Positions 7,905-15,863 of a stretch of DNA of 64,000 nucleotides are shown piece by piece. The notes beneath the pieces are model-generated. The model saw only the letters and a list, made by a program, of their open reading frames with translations. It made no database searches and was not told where the DNA came from. Where the stretch lies: contig JBCFAO010000004.1 in assembly GCA_038562165.1 (NCBI GenBank), forward strand, positions 56,059 to 120,058, in the 5' to 3' direction. A program made the position numbers and the translations under genes. The DNA is from WRMS01 sp038562165. GTDB lineage: Bacteria > Bacillota > Peptococcia > DRI-13 > UBA5745. Positions within the stretch are counted from its first letter, which is position 1. The number at the start of each line of letters is the position of its first letter.

Positions 7905-8105
7905 CGAAAAATTTCTACACTCGAAATTTTTCCTAAGCAAGTTTCACTTTGAAACTTGCTTTTGAGGCGTTATAACGAGGCGGTATGCTGCCGGATTCTA
8001 TTTCTGCGATTTTAAAGCGGTCATCACTATCGTTCATCTCGTTGAAACGCACAGAGGAGGCGAAAAATTTCTACACTCGAAATTTTTCTCTTGAGGCGTT
8101 ATAAT
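7905..8105. repeat. Two copies of a hairpin-forming dispersed repeat
   Basis: A 28-bp block at 7905-7932 recurs identically at 8061-8088; each copy folds as GAAAAATTTC / GAAATTTTTC around TACACTC. The first is followed by a second perfect hairpin, AAGCAAGTTTC / GAAACTTGCTT (7935-7960). Both are followed by TTGAGGCGTTATAA. A related copy in opposite orientation lies at 62588-62664, sharing also CTCGTTGAAACGCACA (8038-8053). The segment ends 48 bp before prmA. Confidence 0.8.
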
Positions 8106-8152
8106 ATTAATTTGTAGTGATGATGCTGAACAACAAAAAGAGGAGGTCCGCA

Positions 8153-9136
8153 ATGGACTGGATAGAAATAAAGATAGAAACCGGCAGCGAGAGTGTAGAG
8201 CCCATTACCGGCTTGGTTTTGATGGCCGGCATACCCGGCCTGGTGATAGACGACCCCAAGGATCTGAAGAATTACCTGGAGAGCCCTCAGGCCGCCCGCT
8301 GGGACTATGTGGAAGATAGTTTATTGGAAAACCCCGACCGGTTGACGGTGATTCGGGTTTATGTTGCCGATAATGAACAAGGCCGCCGCCAATGGGCTGC
8401 CCTGAGCAGTGATTTGGCCGCTTTGAAGGCCGCTGATCAGGAGGGATTTTACGGTGATCTAAGCTGGAGCCTTGCCAATGTGAAGGAAGAAGATTGGGCC
8501 AACAACTGGAAGGCTTATTTTAAGCCCTTTGCCGTAGGTCAACGTCTGGTAATCAAGCCTACCTGGGAAAGCTGGGAGCAGGAAGAAGGACAGGTCATAC
8601 TGGAGATTGATCCCGGCTCCAGCTTCGGCACAGGCCAGCATCATACCACCCGCTTATGCCTGGAGCTTTTAGAGAAGCAGGTTCAGCCGGGCATGAAGGT
8701 GCTGGACTTGGGCTGCGGCAGCGGTATCCTGATGATTGCCGCGTTGCTTTTGGGAGCGGGACAGGCTATTGGCGTAGATGTAGAGGAAAATGCCGTTCGT
8801 ACAGCTAAAGAAAATCTGGAGCAAAACCGTATTTCACCGGATAAGTATGCTTTACATTGCGGCGATTTAACGGCGGATCAGGCACTCCTTGAGAACCTGG
8901 GCGGTAAGGCCCAGGCTGCGGACATGATTACCGCCAATATTGTGGCTGATGTGATTCTGGCCATGACGCCATACTTTACCGGCTTTTTGAAGCCGGCAGG
9001 CAAGCTGTTGGTATCTGGGATCATTGACGAGCGGCGGCAGGAAGTGTTGGCCAAGGTGGAGCAGGCCGGTTTTGCTTTGCTGGAAAGCGGCCAATCCGGA
9101 GAATGGAATGCCTTTGTATTTGAGAAAATAAAGTAA
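8153..9136 (+). CDS. prmA: Ribosomal protein L11 methyltransferase
   Basis: A 327-residue SAM-dependent methyltransferase that trimethylates lysines and the N-terminus of ribosomal protein L11 in the cytoplasm. The N-terminal 130 residues are the substrate-recognition domain. The catalytic domain shows DPGSSFGTGQHHTTRLCLEL near residue 155 and the SAM motif VLDLGCGSGILMIAALLLGA near residue 183, then ITANIVADVI. I chose ATG 8153 after an ideal AGAGGAGGT over an in-frame ATG at 8117. It heads prmA-rsmE-mtaB, a common order in Bacillota. Length and motifs are normal. Confidence 0.95.
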   Translation: MDWIEIKIETGSESVEPITGLVLMAGIPGLVIDDPKDLKNYLESPQAARWDYVEDSLLENPDRLTVIRVYVADNEQGRRQWAALSSDLAALKAADQEGFYGDLSWSLANVKEEDWANNWKAYFKPFAVGQRLVIKPTWESWEQEEGQVILEIDPGSSFGTGQHHTTRLCLELLEKQVQPGMKVLDLGCGSGILMIAALLLGAGQAIGVDVEENAVRTAKENLEQNRISPDKYALHCGDLTADQALLENLGGKAQAADMITANIVADVILAMTPYFTGFLKPAGKLLVSGIIDERRQEVLAKVEQAGFALLESGQSGEWNAFVFEKIK

Positions 9137-9169
9137 GATTTTATATAGGAAGGGAAAAGAAGAAACAAG

Positions 9170-9931
9170 ATGGAACGGTTTTATGTAGAGCCCCAGGCTT
9201 TTGGCCAACGGGAAGCCAGAATAACAGGAGAAGAGTTTAACCACCTGAAAAAAGTATTGCGGCTCAATGCCGGAGATCAGGTGGAGATTTTTGACGGCAC
9301 AGGCGTTGGCTTTGGCGGCCAGTTAATCTCGGTGGGCCAGGGGGAAGCCGTCGTATCCCTGGACGAGCCGGTGCTGCAAAAAAGGGATAGCTCACTCAAG
9401 GTTTGCCTGGCCCAAGGCATACCCAAGGGGGAGAAGATGGAGTGGATCGTGCAGAAGGCCACGGAGCTGGGGGTTGCCGCCATACTGCCTTTGGAGCTCA
9501 GTCGCTGTGTGGTTCGGCTGGAAGGGGACAAGAAGCGCCAGGAAAGGCAGGCACGCTGGCAGAAGGTAGCCCGGGAGGCTGCCCGGCAGTGCGGCCGTTT
9601 GACGGTGCCGGAAGTAATGGCCCCTATGGATTTGGCGGCTTTTGTCCGCCAAATAGAGTCCTCAGACCTGCTGCTGATTCCCTGGGAAGAGGGGGGGCAG
9701 CCCCTGAGCAAGTTTTTTGAGGAGGACGGCCTATCCCCGGAGGGGAAAAAGATATATATGATGATTGGGCCGGAAGGCGGCATCAGCGAGAAAGAAGTGG
9801 AGCAGGGCCGCCAAGCCGGCGGCAGAACCCTGACTCTGGGTCCCAGGATATTGCGGACGGAAACGGCAGGCTTGATGCTTTTGTCGGTGCTGCAGTATCA
9901 ATGGGGGGACACGGGAGGCCGAATTGGATAA
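9170..9931 (+). CDS. rsmE: 16S rRNA (uracil(1498)-N(3))-methyltransferase
   Basis: A 253-residue SPOUT-class methyltransferase that modifies U1498 of 16S rRNA. Visible family features: N-terminal PUA-like domain (GEEFNHLKKVLRLNAGDQVE), the KGEKMEWIVQKATELGV segment near residue 90, and the SAM-binding trefoil knot: IGPEGGISEKE near residue 200, then LGPRILRTETAGL near residue 225. It lies 33 bp after prmA and overlaps mtaB by 8 bp, so the three are co-transcribed. Confidence 0.95.
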   Translation: MERFYVEPQAFGQREARITGEEFNHLKKVLRLNAGDQVEIFDGTGVGFGGQLISVGQGEAVVSLDEPVLQKRDSSLKVCLAQGIPKGEKMEWIVQKATELGVAAILPLELSRCVVRLEGDKKRQERQARWQKVAREAARQCGRLTVPEVMAPMDLAAFVRQIESSDLLLIPWEEGGQPLSKFFEEDGLSPEGKKIYMMIGPEGGISEKEVEQGRQAGGRTLTLGPRILRTETAGLMLLSVLQYQWGDTGGRIG

Positions 9932-11336
9932 AACCATTGCAATTTATACCCTGGGCTGCAAAGTAAATCAGGGAGAAAGCCAGGCCATGCTGGACGCCTT
10001 TCGGCAAAGGGGCTGGCAGCCGGTGGATTTCGACCAGCCGGCAGCGGTTTATATCATTAATACCTGCACAGTTACCCAAGCCGCCGATCAAAAGTCCCGC
10101 AAAATGATCAGAGGCGCCAAAAAAAGCAATCCCCGGGCCTTGCTGGTGGTTACCGGCTGTTATGCGGAAAGCGGCGGGGGAGCGTTGGCGGCCATCAAGG
10201 AAATCGATTTGGTGCTGGGCAACAGGCAAAAAGAAGAGATGCCCGTCCTGGTAGAGGAGCTCTGGCGGCAAAAGGCAGGGCAGCCGGAGTCTGATGCCGG
10301 GGCCGTTGCGGGGGCCGCGGGGGCCGTTGCAGAGACTGCTGCGGAGACTGCTGCGGGAGCTGCTGCCGAGGCTGGAGCCATGCCTCACGAAGAAGCCGTT
10401 CCTCCTATTTTGCTGAAGGGCTTGGATCGCACCAGAGCCACTTTGAAGCTGCAGGATGGCTGCCGCCAGTTTTGCAGCTACTGCATTATTCCCTATGTGC
10501 GCCAGGAGTGGCAGAGTCTGCCCGCCGCAAAAGCCCTGGAGCGGGTAGGGGAGATGGCGGAGCAAGGCCTGCGGGAGGTGGTGCTGCTGGGCATTCACCT
10601 GGGCGCTTATGGCTGGGAAACCGGCAAGCAGGATCAGTTGTCTATAGTACTGGAGCAGTTGCTGGAAGCTTATCCCCAGGTACGGTTCCGCTTGGGCTCC
10701 CTGGAGCCTATGGAGGCTACAGCAAGGCTCATCAGCCTGATCCGGGATTATCCCAATGCCTGCAAGCATTTGCATTTACCCTTGCAAAGCGGCACGGATT
10801 CCATCCTCAAAGCCATGAACAGACCTTACCTGACGGCGGATTTTCGTGAGAAAGCGGCGGAGATCAGGCAGGCCATTCCGGACATTGCCCTGACTACCGA
10901 TGTGATGGTGGGATTTCCCGGAGAGAGTGAGGAGGATTTTCGGCAGTGCCAGGCTTTTGTAGAAGAGATGGCCTTTAGCCGCCTCCACGTCTTTGCTTAT
11001 TCCCGGCGTCCGGGCACCCCGGCGGCTGCTATGGCGGGTCAGGTGCCTAAAGCTGAGAAGGAGGAGCGGAGCAGGGCCTTGATCGCTTTAGGCCAAAAAC
11101 TGCAGGAGAATTACGGCGCCAGTTGGCTGGGCCGGCGGCAATGGGTATTGGCTGAAGAAGAAATCGGCGGCGGCTTTTGGCAGGGCCATAGCGATAATTA
11201 TTTGGAGATAACCTTCCAGCCGCCATCCACACTGCCGGAAGGTACAGCCATCAAAGGCAGCTTGCTGCCTGTGAAGATTGCAGGCAAGTCCGGCAGGAAG
11301 CCGGAAGCCTGGCAGGGCGAGTATGATCCTTCATGA
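9924..11336 (+). CDS. mtaB: tRNA (N6-threonylcarbamoyladenosine(37)-C2)-methylthiotransferase MtaB-like, with an Ala-rich insert
   Basis: A 470-residue radical-SAM methylthiotransferase that adds a methylthio group to t6A37 of tRNA. The N-terminal UPF0004 domain has its three cluster cysteines in YTLGCKVNQ, NTCTVTQ and VTGCYAE. The radical-SAM cysteines are in GCRQFCSYC near residue 178, and a TRAM-like region ends the protein. The start is TTG 9924 behind GGGAGG, overlapping rsmE by 8 bp. Odd: between the two domains (about residues 117-155) lies an Ala/Gly/Glu-rich stretch encoded by imperfect GCC/GCT-rich DNA repeats, 10297-10380. It makes the protein longer than usual for the family and probably serves as a flexible linker. 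Confidence 0.92.
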   Translation: MDKTIAIYTLGCKVNQGESQAMLDAFRQRGWQPVDFDQPAAVYIINTCTVTQAADQKSRKMIRGAKKSNPRALLVVTGCYAESGGGALAAIKEIDLVLGNRQKEEMPVLVEELWRQKAGQPESDAGAVAGAAGAVAETAAETAAGAAAEAGAMPHEEAVPPILLKGLDRTRATLKLQDGCRQFCSYCIIPYVRQEWQSLPAAKALERVGEMAEQGLREVVLLGIHLGAYGWETGKQDQLSIVLEQLLEAYPQVRFRLGSLEPMEATARLISLIRDYPNACKHLHLPLQSGTDSILKAMNRPYLTADFREKAAEIRQAIPDIALTTDVMVGFPGESEEDFRQCQAFVEEMAFSRLHVFAYSRRPGTPAAAMAGQVPKAEKEERSRALIALGQKLQENYGASWLGRRQWVLAEEEIGGGFWQGHSDNYLEITFQPPSTLPEGTAIKGSLLPVKIAGKSGRKPEAWQGEYDPS

Positions 11337-11367
11337 TTCGGCGGTTAACGCAAGGGGTATCAAGCCC

Positions 11368-11445
11368 GGCGCTGTCCTAGGGCGCTGTCCCATGGCGCTG
11401 TCCCATGGCGCTGTCTCAAGGCACTGTCTCAAGGCACTGTCCTAC
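11368..11445. repeat. Tandem repeat, six 13-bp units
   Basis: Six consecutive 13-bp units of the form GGCRCTGTCYYAN run without gaps from 11368 to 11445. They follow the mtaB stop codon by 31 bp. The period is not a frame-breaking problem because no gene spans it. A slippage-generated minisatellite is the simplest reading. Confidence 0.9.
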
Positions 11446-11452
11446 TCTCGTT

Positions 11453-11740
11453 TGTGCAAAAATGCAGGTTTGTTAGCGTTTCCTAAGGCTAACTGAGCAA
11501 AAATGCAGGTTTGTCCTACCTCAGATGAGCAAAATTTCAAGTTTAAAGTGTTCAAACAACCCTTTTGGGCTATATTTGGCTGCATTTAGCGTTGCAGGCG
11601 GAAAGAACCCCCTATTCCAGAGAAACAACATACTTTAAACCTGCAATTTTGCTCAAAAACGCCTGGACACCAGATACAAACCTGCAATTTTGCTCAAAAA
11701 CGCCTGGACATCAGATACAAACCTGCAATTTTGCTCATCT
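11453..11740. repeat. 41-bp-period repeats, direct then inverted
   Basis: Units beginning TGWGCAAAAATGCAGGTTTG start at 11453 and 11494 (period 41), with a degenerate unit at 11525. Reverse-complement units (AAACCTGCAATTTTGCTC) start at 11637, 11678 and 11719, again at period 41, the first two being nearly identical over 41 bp. The same unit and period recur at 53924-54125. The facing orientations would let the transcript fold into a large branched hairpin. Confidence 0.88.
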
Positions 11741-11813
11741 GGGGCTGCGGCGGACAGACCTGCAAATTTGAGCGGCTTACCACATGCTGACGGGTCATTG
11801 CACCGGCCATTGG

Positions 11814-11932
11814 GTTACTGTCGTCATGGTTTCACTGTCGTCATGGTTTTACTGTCGTCACGGTTTCACTGCCGTCACGGTTTTACTGTCGTCACGGTTT
11901 TATTGCCGTGGCAGTTTTGCTGCCGTAGCGGG
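11814..11932. repeat. Tandem repeat, seven 17-bp units
   Basis: Seven gap-free 17-bp units of the type TTYACTGTCGTCAYGGT, drifting toward the 3' end. They lie 27 bp before the promoter of the HIT gene. Together with 11368-11445 and 11453-11740 they fill most of the 695-bp gene-free stretch 11337-12031, which has no other feature I can support. Confidence 0.9.
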
Positions 11933-11958
11933 ATAGGCGCCGGATTGCAATAAGCCGC

Positions 11959-11987
11959 TTGTCATATCCGGATCCGGCTGTTATAAT
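11959..11987 (+). promoter_or_regulatory. Sigma-A promoter of the HIT gene
   Basis: TTGTCA (11959-11964), 17-bp spacer, TATAAT (11982-11987); transcription would begin near 11994, about 38 bp before the start codon. Confidence 0.75.
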
Positions 11988-12031
11988 TTTAGAAAGCGAA
12001 AGCTACTTGATGACAAGGGGGTGTCAATCTT

Positions 12032-12373
12032 TTGACGGATTGTATATTTTGCAGGATAATCGCCGGTGAAATCCCCAGTGCGAAGGTATATGAAGACGAA
12101 GAAATCCTGGGCTTTCGGGATATTAACCCGGCGGCTCCGGTTCATGTATTATTTATTCCCAAAAAGCACTTTGCCAATTTAGGCGAGGCAGCACCGGCAG
12201 ATCAGGCTCTTTTGGGCAGAATGCTTCAGGTTATTGGCCGGGAAGCGCCGAAGCTGGGCTTATCCGAGGGCTACCGGGTAGTGTCCAATTGCGGCGAGCC
12301 GGCGGGCCAGACGGTAAACCATTTTCATTTGCATGTGTTAGGCGGCAGAGATCTGCAATGGCCTCCCGGTTGA
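12032..12373 (+). CDS. HIT-family protein (HinT-like purine nucleoside phosphoramidase)
   Basis: A 113-residue histidine-triad protein. It begins DCIFCRIIAGEIPSAKVYED, the HinT-type N-terminus with paired cysteines, and ends with the triad VNHFHLHVLGGRDLQWPPG (HxHxH). HinT-like enzymes hydrolyse AMP-lysine and aminoacyl-AMP in the cytoplasm. The start is TTG 12032 behind AAGGGGGTG; no ATG fits. It is placed between mtaB and rpsU, as in many Bacillota. It has its own promoter downstream of the tandem repeats. Confidence 0.93.
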   Translation: MTDCIFCRIIAGEIPSAKVYEDEEILGFRDINPAAPVHVLFIPKKHFANLGEAAPADQALLGRMLQVIGREAPKLGLSEGYRVVSNCGEPAGQTVNHFHLHVLGGRDLQWPPG

Positions 12374-12451
12374 TGTTATTCAGGGATTATTCAGGGGGGA
12401 ATTAAGGAGTAATCCGGGATGATTAAATTTTCCTGTTCTCAACCCTAATCC

Positions 12452-12480
12452 TTGACCTCATCCGATTTATAGGATATAAT
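12452..12480 (+). promoter_or_regulatory. Sigma-A promoter of rpsU
   Basis: TTGACC (12452-12457), 17-bp spacer, TATAAT (12475-12480). It lies 80 bp upstream of the rpsU ATG and is among the best promoter matches in the window. Confidence 0.8.
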
Positions 12481-12559
12481 TAACTGTATGCTATATTTGT
12501 CGTTCTCTCCTGAGCAGCGGTAAATGGGCACACGGTTGGCCTGAAAGGGGGGTAACAAG

Positions 12560-12736
12560 ATGAGTGAAGTCAGAGTCGGAAAAAACGAAACTTTAGATAG
12601 CGCTTTACGGCGTTTTAAGCGTACCTGCCAGAAGTCCGGCGTGTTGTCGGAGGTTCGTAAACGGGAGCACTACGAAAAACCCAGCGTTAAAAGAAAGAAA
12701 AAGTCCGAAGCCGCCCGGAAGAGAAAGTTTAAATAA
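12560..12736 (+). CDS. rpsU: 30S ribosomal protein S21
   Basis: A 58-residue basic protein starting MSEVRVGKNETLDSALRRFK, matching the bS21 family from its N-terminus (SALRRFKR), with REHYEKPSVKRKKKSEAAR and a Lys/Arg-rich C-terminus. bS21 binds the 30S platform and helps initiation. The ATG is preceded by AAAGGGGGG. It has a strong promoter upstream and a terminator downstream, so it is a single-gene unit. Length is normal for Bacillota. Confidence 0.96.
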   Translation: MSEVRVGKNETLDSALRRFKRTCQKSGVLSEVRKREHYEKPSVKRKKKSEAARKRKFK

Positions 12737-12778
12737 GCCTTCCTTTAAGGTGTTTGTATTTGGCTGAAGTTATTTATG

Positions 12779-12804
12779 CCGCTCTGATAAAGAGCGGTTT
12801 TTTT
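12779..12804 (+). terminator. Terminator after rpsU
   Basis: Stem CCGCTCT / AGAGCGG (12779-12785 and 12791-12797), loop GATAA, then seven T. Confidence 0.93.
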
Positions 12805-12846
12805 CTTAGCCCCAGTTAAAGCTTTGCCCTAAAGAGAAGGCCTACA

Positions 12847-14307
12847 ATGAGAGGGGAAGAAAAGGCGAAGTGGAAAATCTGGCGGAAGGAAGATGAGTAT
12901 ACCATGAAGATAGGAATACCGGAATACAAATGGCGGATTTTTGCAGTGACCAGCCTGGCTAATATGACGTCGGCCTTTGCTCTCAACAGTTTAAATCTGG
13001 CTATGCCTGTGATGGCTGCCGAATTTGGGGTTTCCATGGGGGCTATCAGTTGGCTTTCCTTGGTGTATTCGTTCATTCCCAGCTGTGTATTGCTTATCTT
13101 TGGCAGGCTGGCTGATCTTTATGGCTATAAAAGGCAGTTTATTGGCGGTTTCATTGTCTTTGGTACGGCCTCGTTGCTGCTGCCTTTATTGTCAAATAGC
13201 CTGGGAACTCTGATCTTTTTCCGCTGTCTTCAGGCCTTTGGCTACGGCATGATGATCTCTATTACCCAAGCCATGTGCAACCGCAGCTTCCCACCTGAGG
13301 AACGGGGCAAGGCCTTGGGCATCAATTCCGTTTCCGTCTCTGTGGGCCTGGCTATCGGTCCCACCATCGGCGGCATGCTGATGACTCATTTTAGCTGGCG
13401 GTCGATTTTTTATTTCAATATTCCTTTTTGCATTTTGGGTATTTTGATGTCCGTCATCGTGCTGAAAAAAGACGAGCCCTATACGGGCCCCTCCCGCCGC
13501 ATGGACTGGCTGGGTTCTTTTTTCTTTGCCCTATTTATCGGCTTCTTGGCGGTGACCATCAATTTCAGCGCCGAATGGGGTTTTGCCTCGCCCCGGTTTA
13601 TCGGTTGTCTGGCGGTGAGCCTGGGCGCCTTAGCCCTCTTTATTTTTCGGGAAAGCCGGGTGGACATGCCCCTGATGGAATTAGGCTTTTTCCGCAGCCG
13701 GGTATTTACGTTAGCTAATATAGCCTGCATTTTCTCTTATGTGATTCAGCAGATGACTACTTTCCTGGTGCCTTTTTTCCTGATGAATATCCTGTTGGTG
13801 TCTAAGGCTGATACAGGTCTGATCATGCTGGCCACTCCTTTATCTATGATGCTGCTATCGCCGGTCGGAGGCAGGATGGCCGATGCCTACGGCAGCCGCC
13901 GGCCTGCCTTAACGGGCCTTAGTTTAATTGCCCTTGGCTGTGTGCTTATGAGCTTGCTGACCTTGGAGACAGGATTGGCTTATATGGTAATAGTCCTCTT
14001 ATGCTACGGCATAGGCAACAGCCTCAGTGTGGCGGCCATCAATACGGCTATTTACAGCAGTGTGCCCAGGGAGCATTCCGGCGTGGTTTCCGGCATGGTA
14101 GCCACTATGCGCAATCTGGGCCAGGGGCTGGGGGTGGCCTTCGGCGGCGCCATTATGGCTCTGCGGCAAAGCTATTATAGCGCAGCGGGGCTGGCGCCGG
14201 ACAACCGGGTTTATCTGTTGGCCCAAAGGGATGTTTTTTACTTTGGCTTAGGTATCGTGGCTGTGTCTATTTGTTGCATGCTGATGATACCCATTGAGAA
14301 AAAGTAA
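12847..14307 (+). CDS. MFS transporter, 14-helix drug:proton antiporter (DHA2/EmrB-QacA type)
   Basis: A 486-residue membrane protein with about 14 transmembrane segments. The major-facilitator motif A appears as GRLADLYGYKRQF near residue 95, the antiporter motif C region as GLAIGPTIGGMLMTHFSWRS near residue 168, and a second loop motif as GGRMADAYGSRRP near residue 342. It probably exports small lipophilic compounds using the proton gradient. The start could be ATG 12847 (AGAAGG upstream) or ATG 12904, which gives a more typical short N-terminus. It stands alone between two terminators with no adjacent regulator, so the substrate is unknown. Confidence 0.88.
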   Translation: MRGEEKAKWKIWRKEDEYTMKIGIPEYKWRIFAVTSLANMTSAFALNSLNLAMPVMAAEFGVSMGAISWLSLVYSFIPSCVLLIFGRLADLYGYKRQFIGGFIVFGTASLLLPLLSNSLGTLIFFRCLQAFGYGMMISITQAMCNRSFPPEERGKALGINSVSVSVGLAIGPTIGGMLMTHFSWRSIFYFNIPFCILGILMSVIVLKKDEPYTGPSRRMDWLGSFFFALFIGFLAVTINFSAEWGFASPRFIGCLAVSLGALALFIFRESRVDMPLMELGFFRSRVFTLANIACIFSYVIQQMTTFLVPFFLMNILLVSKADTGLIMLATPLSMMLLSPVGGRMADAYGSRRPALTGLSLIALGCVLMSLLTLETGLAYMVIVLLCYGIGNSLSVAAINTAIYSSVPREHSGVVSGMVATMRNLGQGLGVAFGGAIMALRQSYYSAAGLAPDNRVYLLAQRDVFYFGLGIVAVSICCMLMIPIEKK

Positions 14308-14350
14308 AAAGCCTGGCCGCTATTGCCGGAATTTATGATAACTTAAAGAT

Positions 14351-14405
14351 AAAAAGACTGTTGCCGATGGAGGAAAGGCTCCAAGAAGCAACAGTCTTCT
14401 TTTTA
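14351..14405 (+). terminator. Bidirectional terminator between convergent genes
   Basis: Stem AAGACTGTTGC (14354-14364) with GCAACAGTCTT (14388-14398), inner GGAG/CTCC pairs, T-run on the plus strand and A-run before the stem, so it can end both the MFS gene and the minus-strand gene at 14439. Confidence 0.88.
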
Positions 14406-14438
14406 TCTGCAAGCATTGATTAAGGCCTGAACAGCAAA

Positions 14439-15575
14439 TTAACGAACGGTATATTTTTCGATGGCCTCTTCATTGATTTCGTAGCCGACGCCGGGCTTAT
14501 CGGAAATGGTAATGCAGCCCTCGCTGTCTACGGTAATGGGGTCTTTCAGGATGGCGTAGAAACTGGCCAGATCATAGACCGGCGGGTCGTAAGGATACTC
14601 AATATAAAGAGCTGAGTTGCTGGCCGCCGCCAGATGGAGGCTGTAGGCGAAACCCAGGCCGTTGGTCCAGCTATGGGGTTGGAAAATGATGTTGTAGTAT
14701 TCGCACATGCCTTGGAGCTTCTTGAGCTGGAGCATGCCTTCGGAGAAAGTGGGATCCACCTGAATGATATCGTAGCAATGGTTTTCAATGAGAGCCCCGA
14801 ATTCATGGACGCCCCGGTTGGATTCGCCGCCGGCAATGGGCAAAATGGAGTCCTGGCAGAGCCTGGCCAGTCCTTTATAGTCAAATTTGGGCAGGGGTTC
14901 TTCCAGCCACAGTACGCCCAGCTTTTCCAATTCGTTGGCTGTGCGCAAAGCCCGGGCATAATCCCAGACCACGCCGGGCTCATTGCTGGCCCAGGTAGCC
15001 GCCTGGTTGGCGTCGCACATAATATCGATATCCGATCCCAGAACCTGCCGGGCCATTTCCACTTGTTCAATATCCTGGGCAATGGTTTCGCTATGAATCC
15101 GCATCTTCATGGCTTTGAAGCCCATGTCCTTAATCTTCTGCAAGTCTTTACGGCGGGTATCCAAATCACGAATTTCCGCCAGGCAGGCGTAGGCTTTCAT
15201 GGTTTTTCGCGAGCCGCCCAGCAGCTTATAGATGGGTTGACTGCACTTCTTGCCGATAATATCCCAAAGAGCGCATTCCACCACCCAGGCAAAGATAGCC
15301 CGCTGATGGGCAATCCGCAATACCCGGATGTGGTCTTCCAGAGCAAAGGGGTCCTTACCCAGCAGATAGGGAGTGACCAATACGTCAATATTGGCAGCCG
15401 CCGCTTTTGCCGCATAGGCTGTGGTGGCGGCATAACCGGAGATTCCTTCATCCGTGTCGATCTTAACGTACAGGACCTGGTGAATGGAGGAACTCATGCC
15501 CGGAGCCCAAGGAGGATAAAAGGTGCCTCCCATTGGAACTTCCAGGTAGCGCGTTTCAATATGGGTAATTTTCAT
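14439..15575 (-). CDS. Enolase-superfamily enzyme, mandelate racemase/muconate lactonizing family
   Basis: A 378-residue protein with the N-terminal capping domain and (beta/alpha)7-beta barrel of the MR/MLE family. Active-site elements in order: the Lys-x-Arg motif in KAMKMRIH, metal ligands in MCDANQA, WLEEPLP and IAGGESN, then DIIQVDP and the His of QPHSWTNGLG. A barrel His after the last ligand places it in the mandelate-racemase-like group, which includes acid-sugar dehydratases and racemases. It abstracts the alpha proton of a carboxylate using Mg2+. It diverges from a permease gene at 15864, suggesting a two-gene uptake-and-catabolism unit for a hydroxy or sugar acid. The substrate cannot be assigned. 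Confidence 0.88.
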   Translation of the reverse strand: MKITHIETRYLEVPMGGTFYPPWAPGMSSSIHQVLYVKIDTDEGISGYAATTAYAAKAAAANIDVLVTPYLLGKDPFALEDHIRVLRIAHQRAIFAWVVECALWDIIGKKCSQPIYKLLGGSRKTMKAYACLAEIRDLDTRRKDLQKIKDMGFKAMKMRIHSETIAQDIEQVEMARQVLGSDIDIMCDANQAATWASNEPGVVWDYARALRTANELEKLGVLWLEEPLPKFDYKGLARLCQDSILPIAGGESNRGVHEFGALIENHCYDIIQVDPTFSEGMLQLKKLQGMCEYYNIIFQPHSWTNGLGFAYSLHLAAASNSALYIEYPYDPPVYDLASFYAILKDPITVDSEGCITISDKPGVGYEINEEAIEKYTVR

Positions 15576-15702
15576 CTTAAGACAGCCTCCTTATTCATGA
15601 TAAACCAATAGGGTTCACCTAATCTAATACGCAAGTCCTGTGCCAGATAGTCTTATTCCGGAGAATCAAGTATTCCGGTAAATTTGGCTAATCAGATAAA
15701 TT

Positions 15703-15767
15703 GAGATCAACTTGGATAAGATGAGATTAACTTACCAACCTGGTTTTTAGTGAAGTGAAATCAACTT
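15703..15767. promoter_or_regulatory. Three direct repeats of GARATYAACTT between divergent genes
   Basis: GAGATCAACTT (15703-15713), GAGATTAACTT (15723-15733) and GAAATCAACTT (15757-15767) lie in the 288-bp gap between the enolase-superfamily gene and the permease, with steps of 20 and 34 bp. They look like a repeated operator for an unlinked activator. No regulator gene is adjacent. The remainder of the gap shows nothing else I can support. Confidence 0.45.
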
Positions 15768-15863
15768 ATGGGCCCAGGAAAAAGTGGTTGAGCAGAATAT
15801 TTTTTCTTTGGCATAAAAACTGCATTTATATCTGCTGAAATCATTTTGCGGGGAGGGCTTTAC

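Noticed and set aside
10160..10381. Ala/Pro-rich frame antisense to mtaB
   Set aside because: It is the complement of the GC-rich insert in mtaB; no initiation signals.
11453..11740. CRISPR-like pattern: conserved units of about 20 bp separated by about 20 bp
   Set aside because: The intervening segments resemble each other (several end in GGCTAAC or repeat nearly whole), units are only 2-3 in a row and occur in both orientations, and no cas gene is near. The 53.9-kb array fails for the same reasons.
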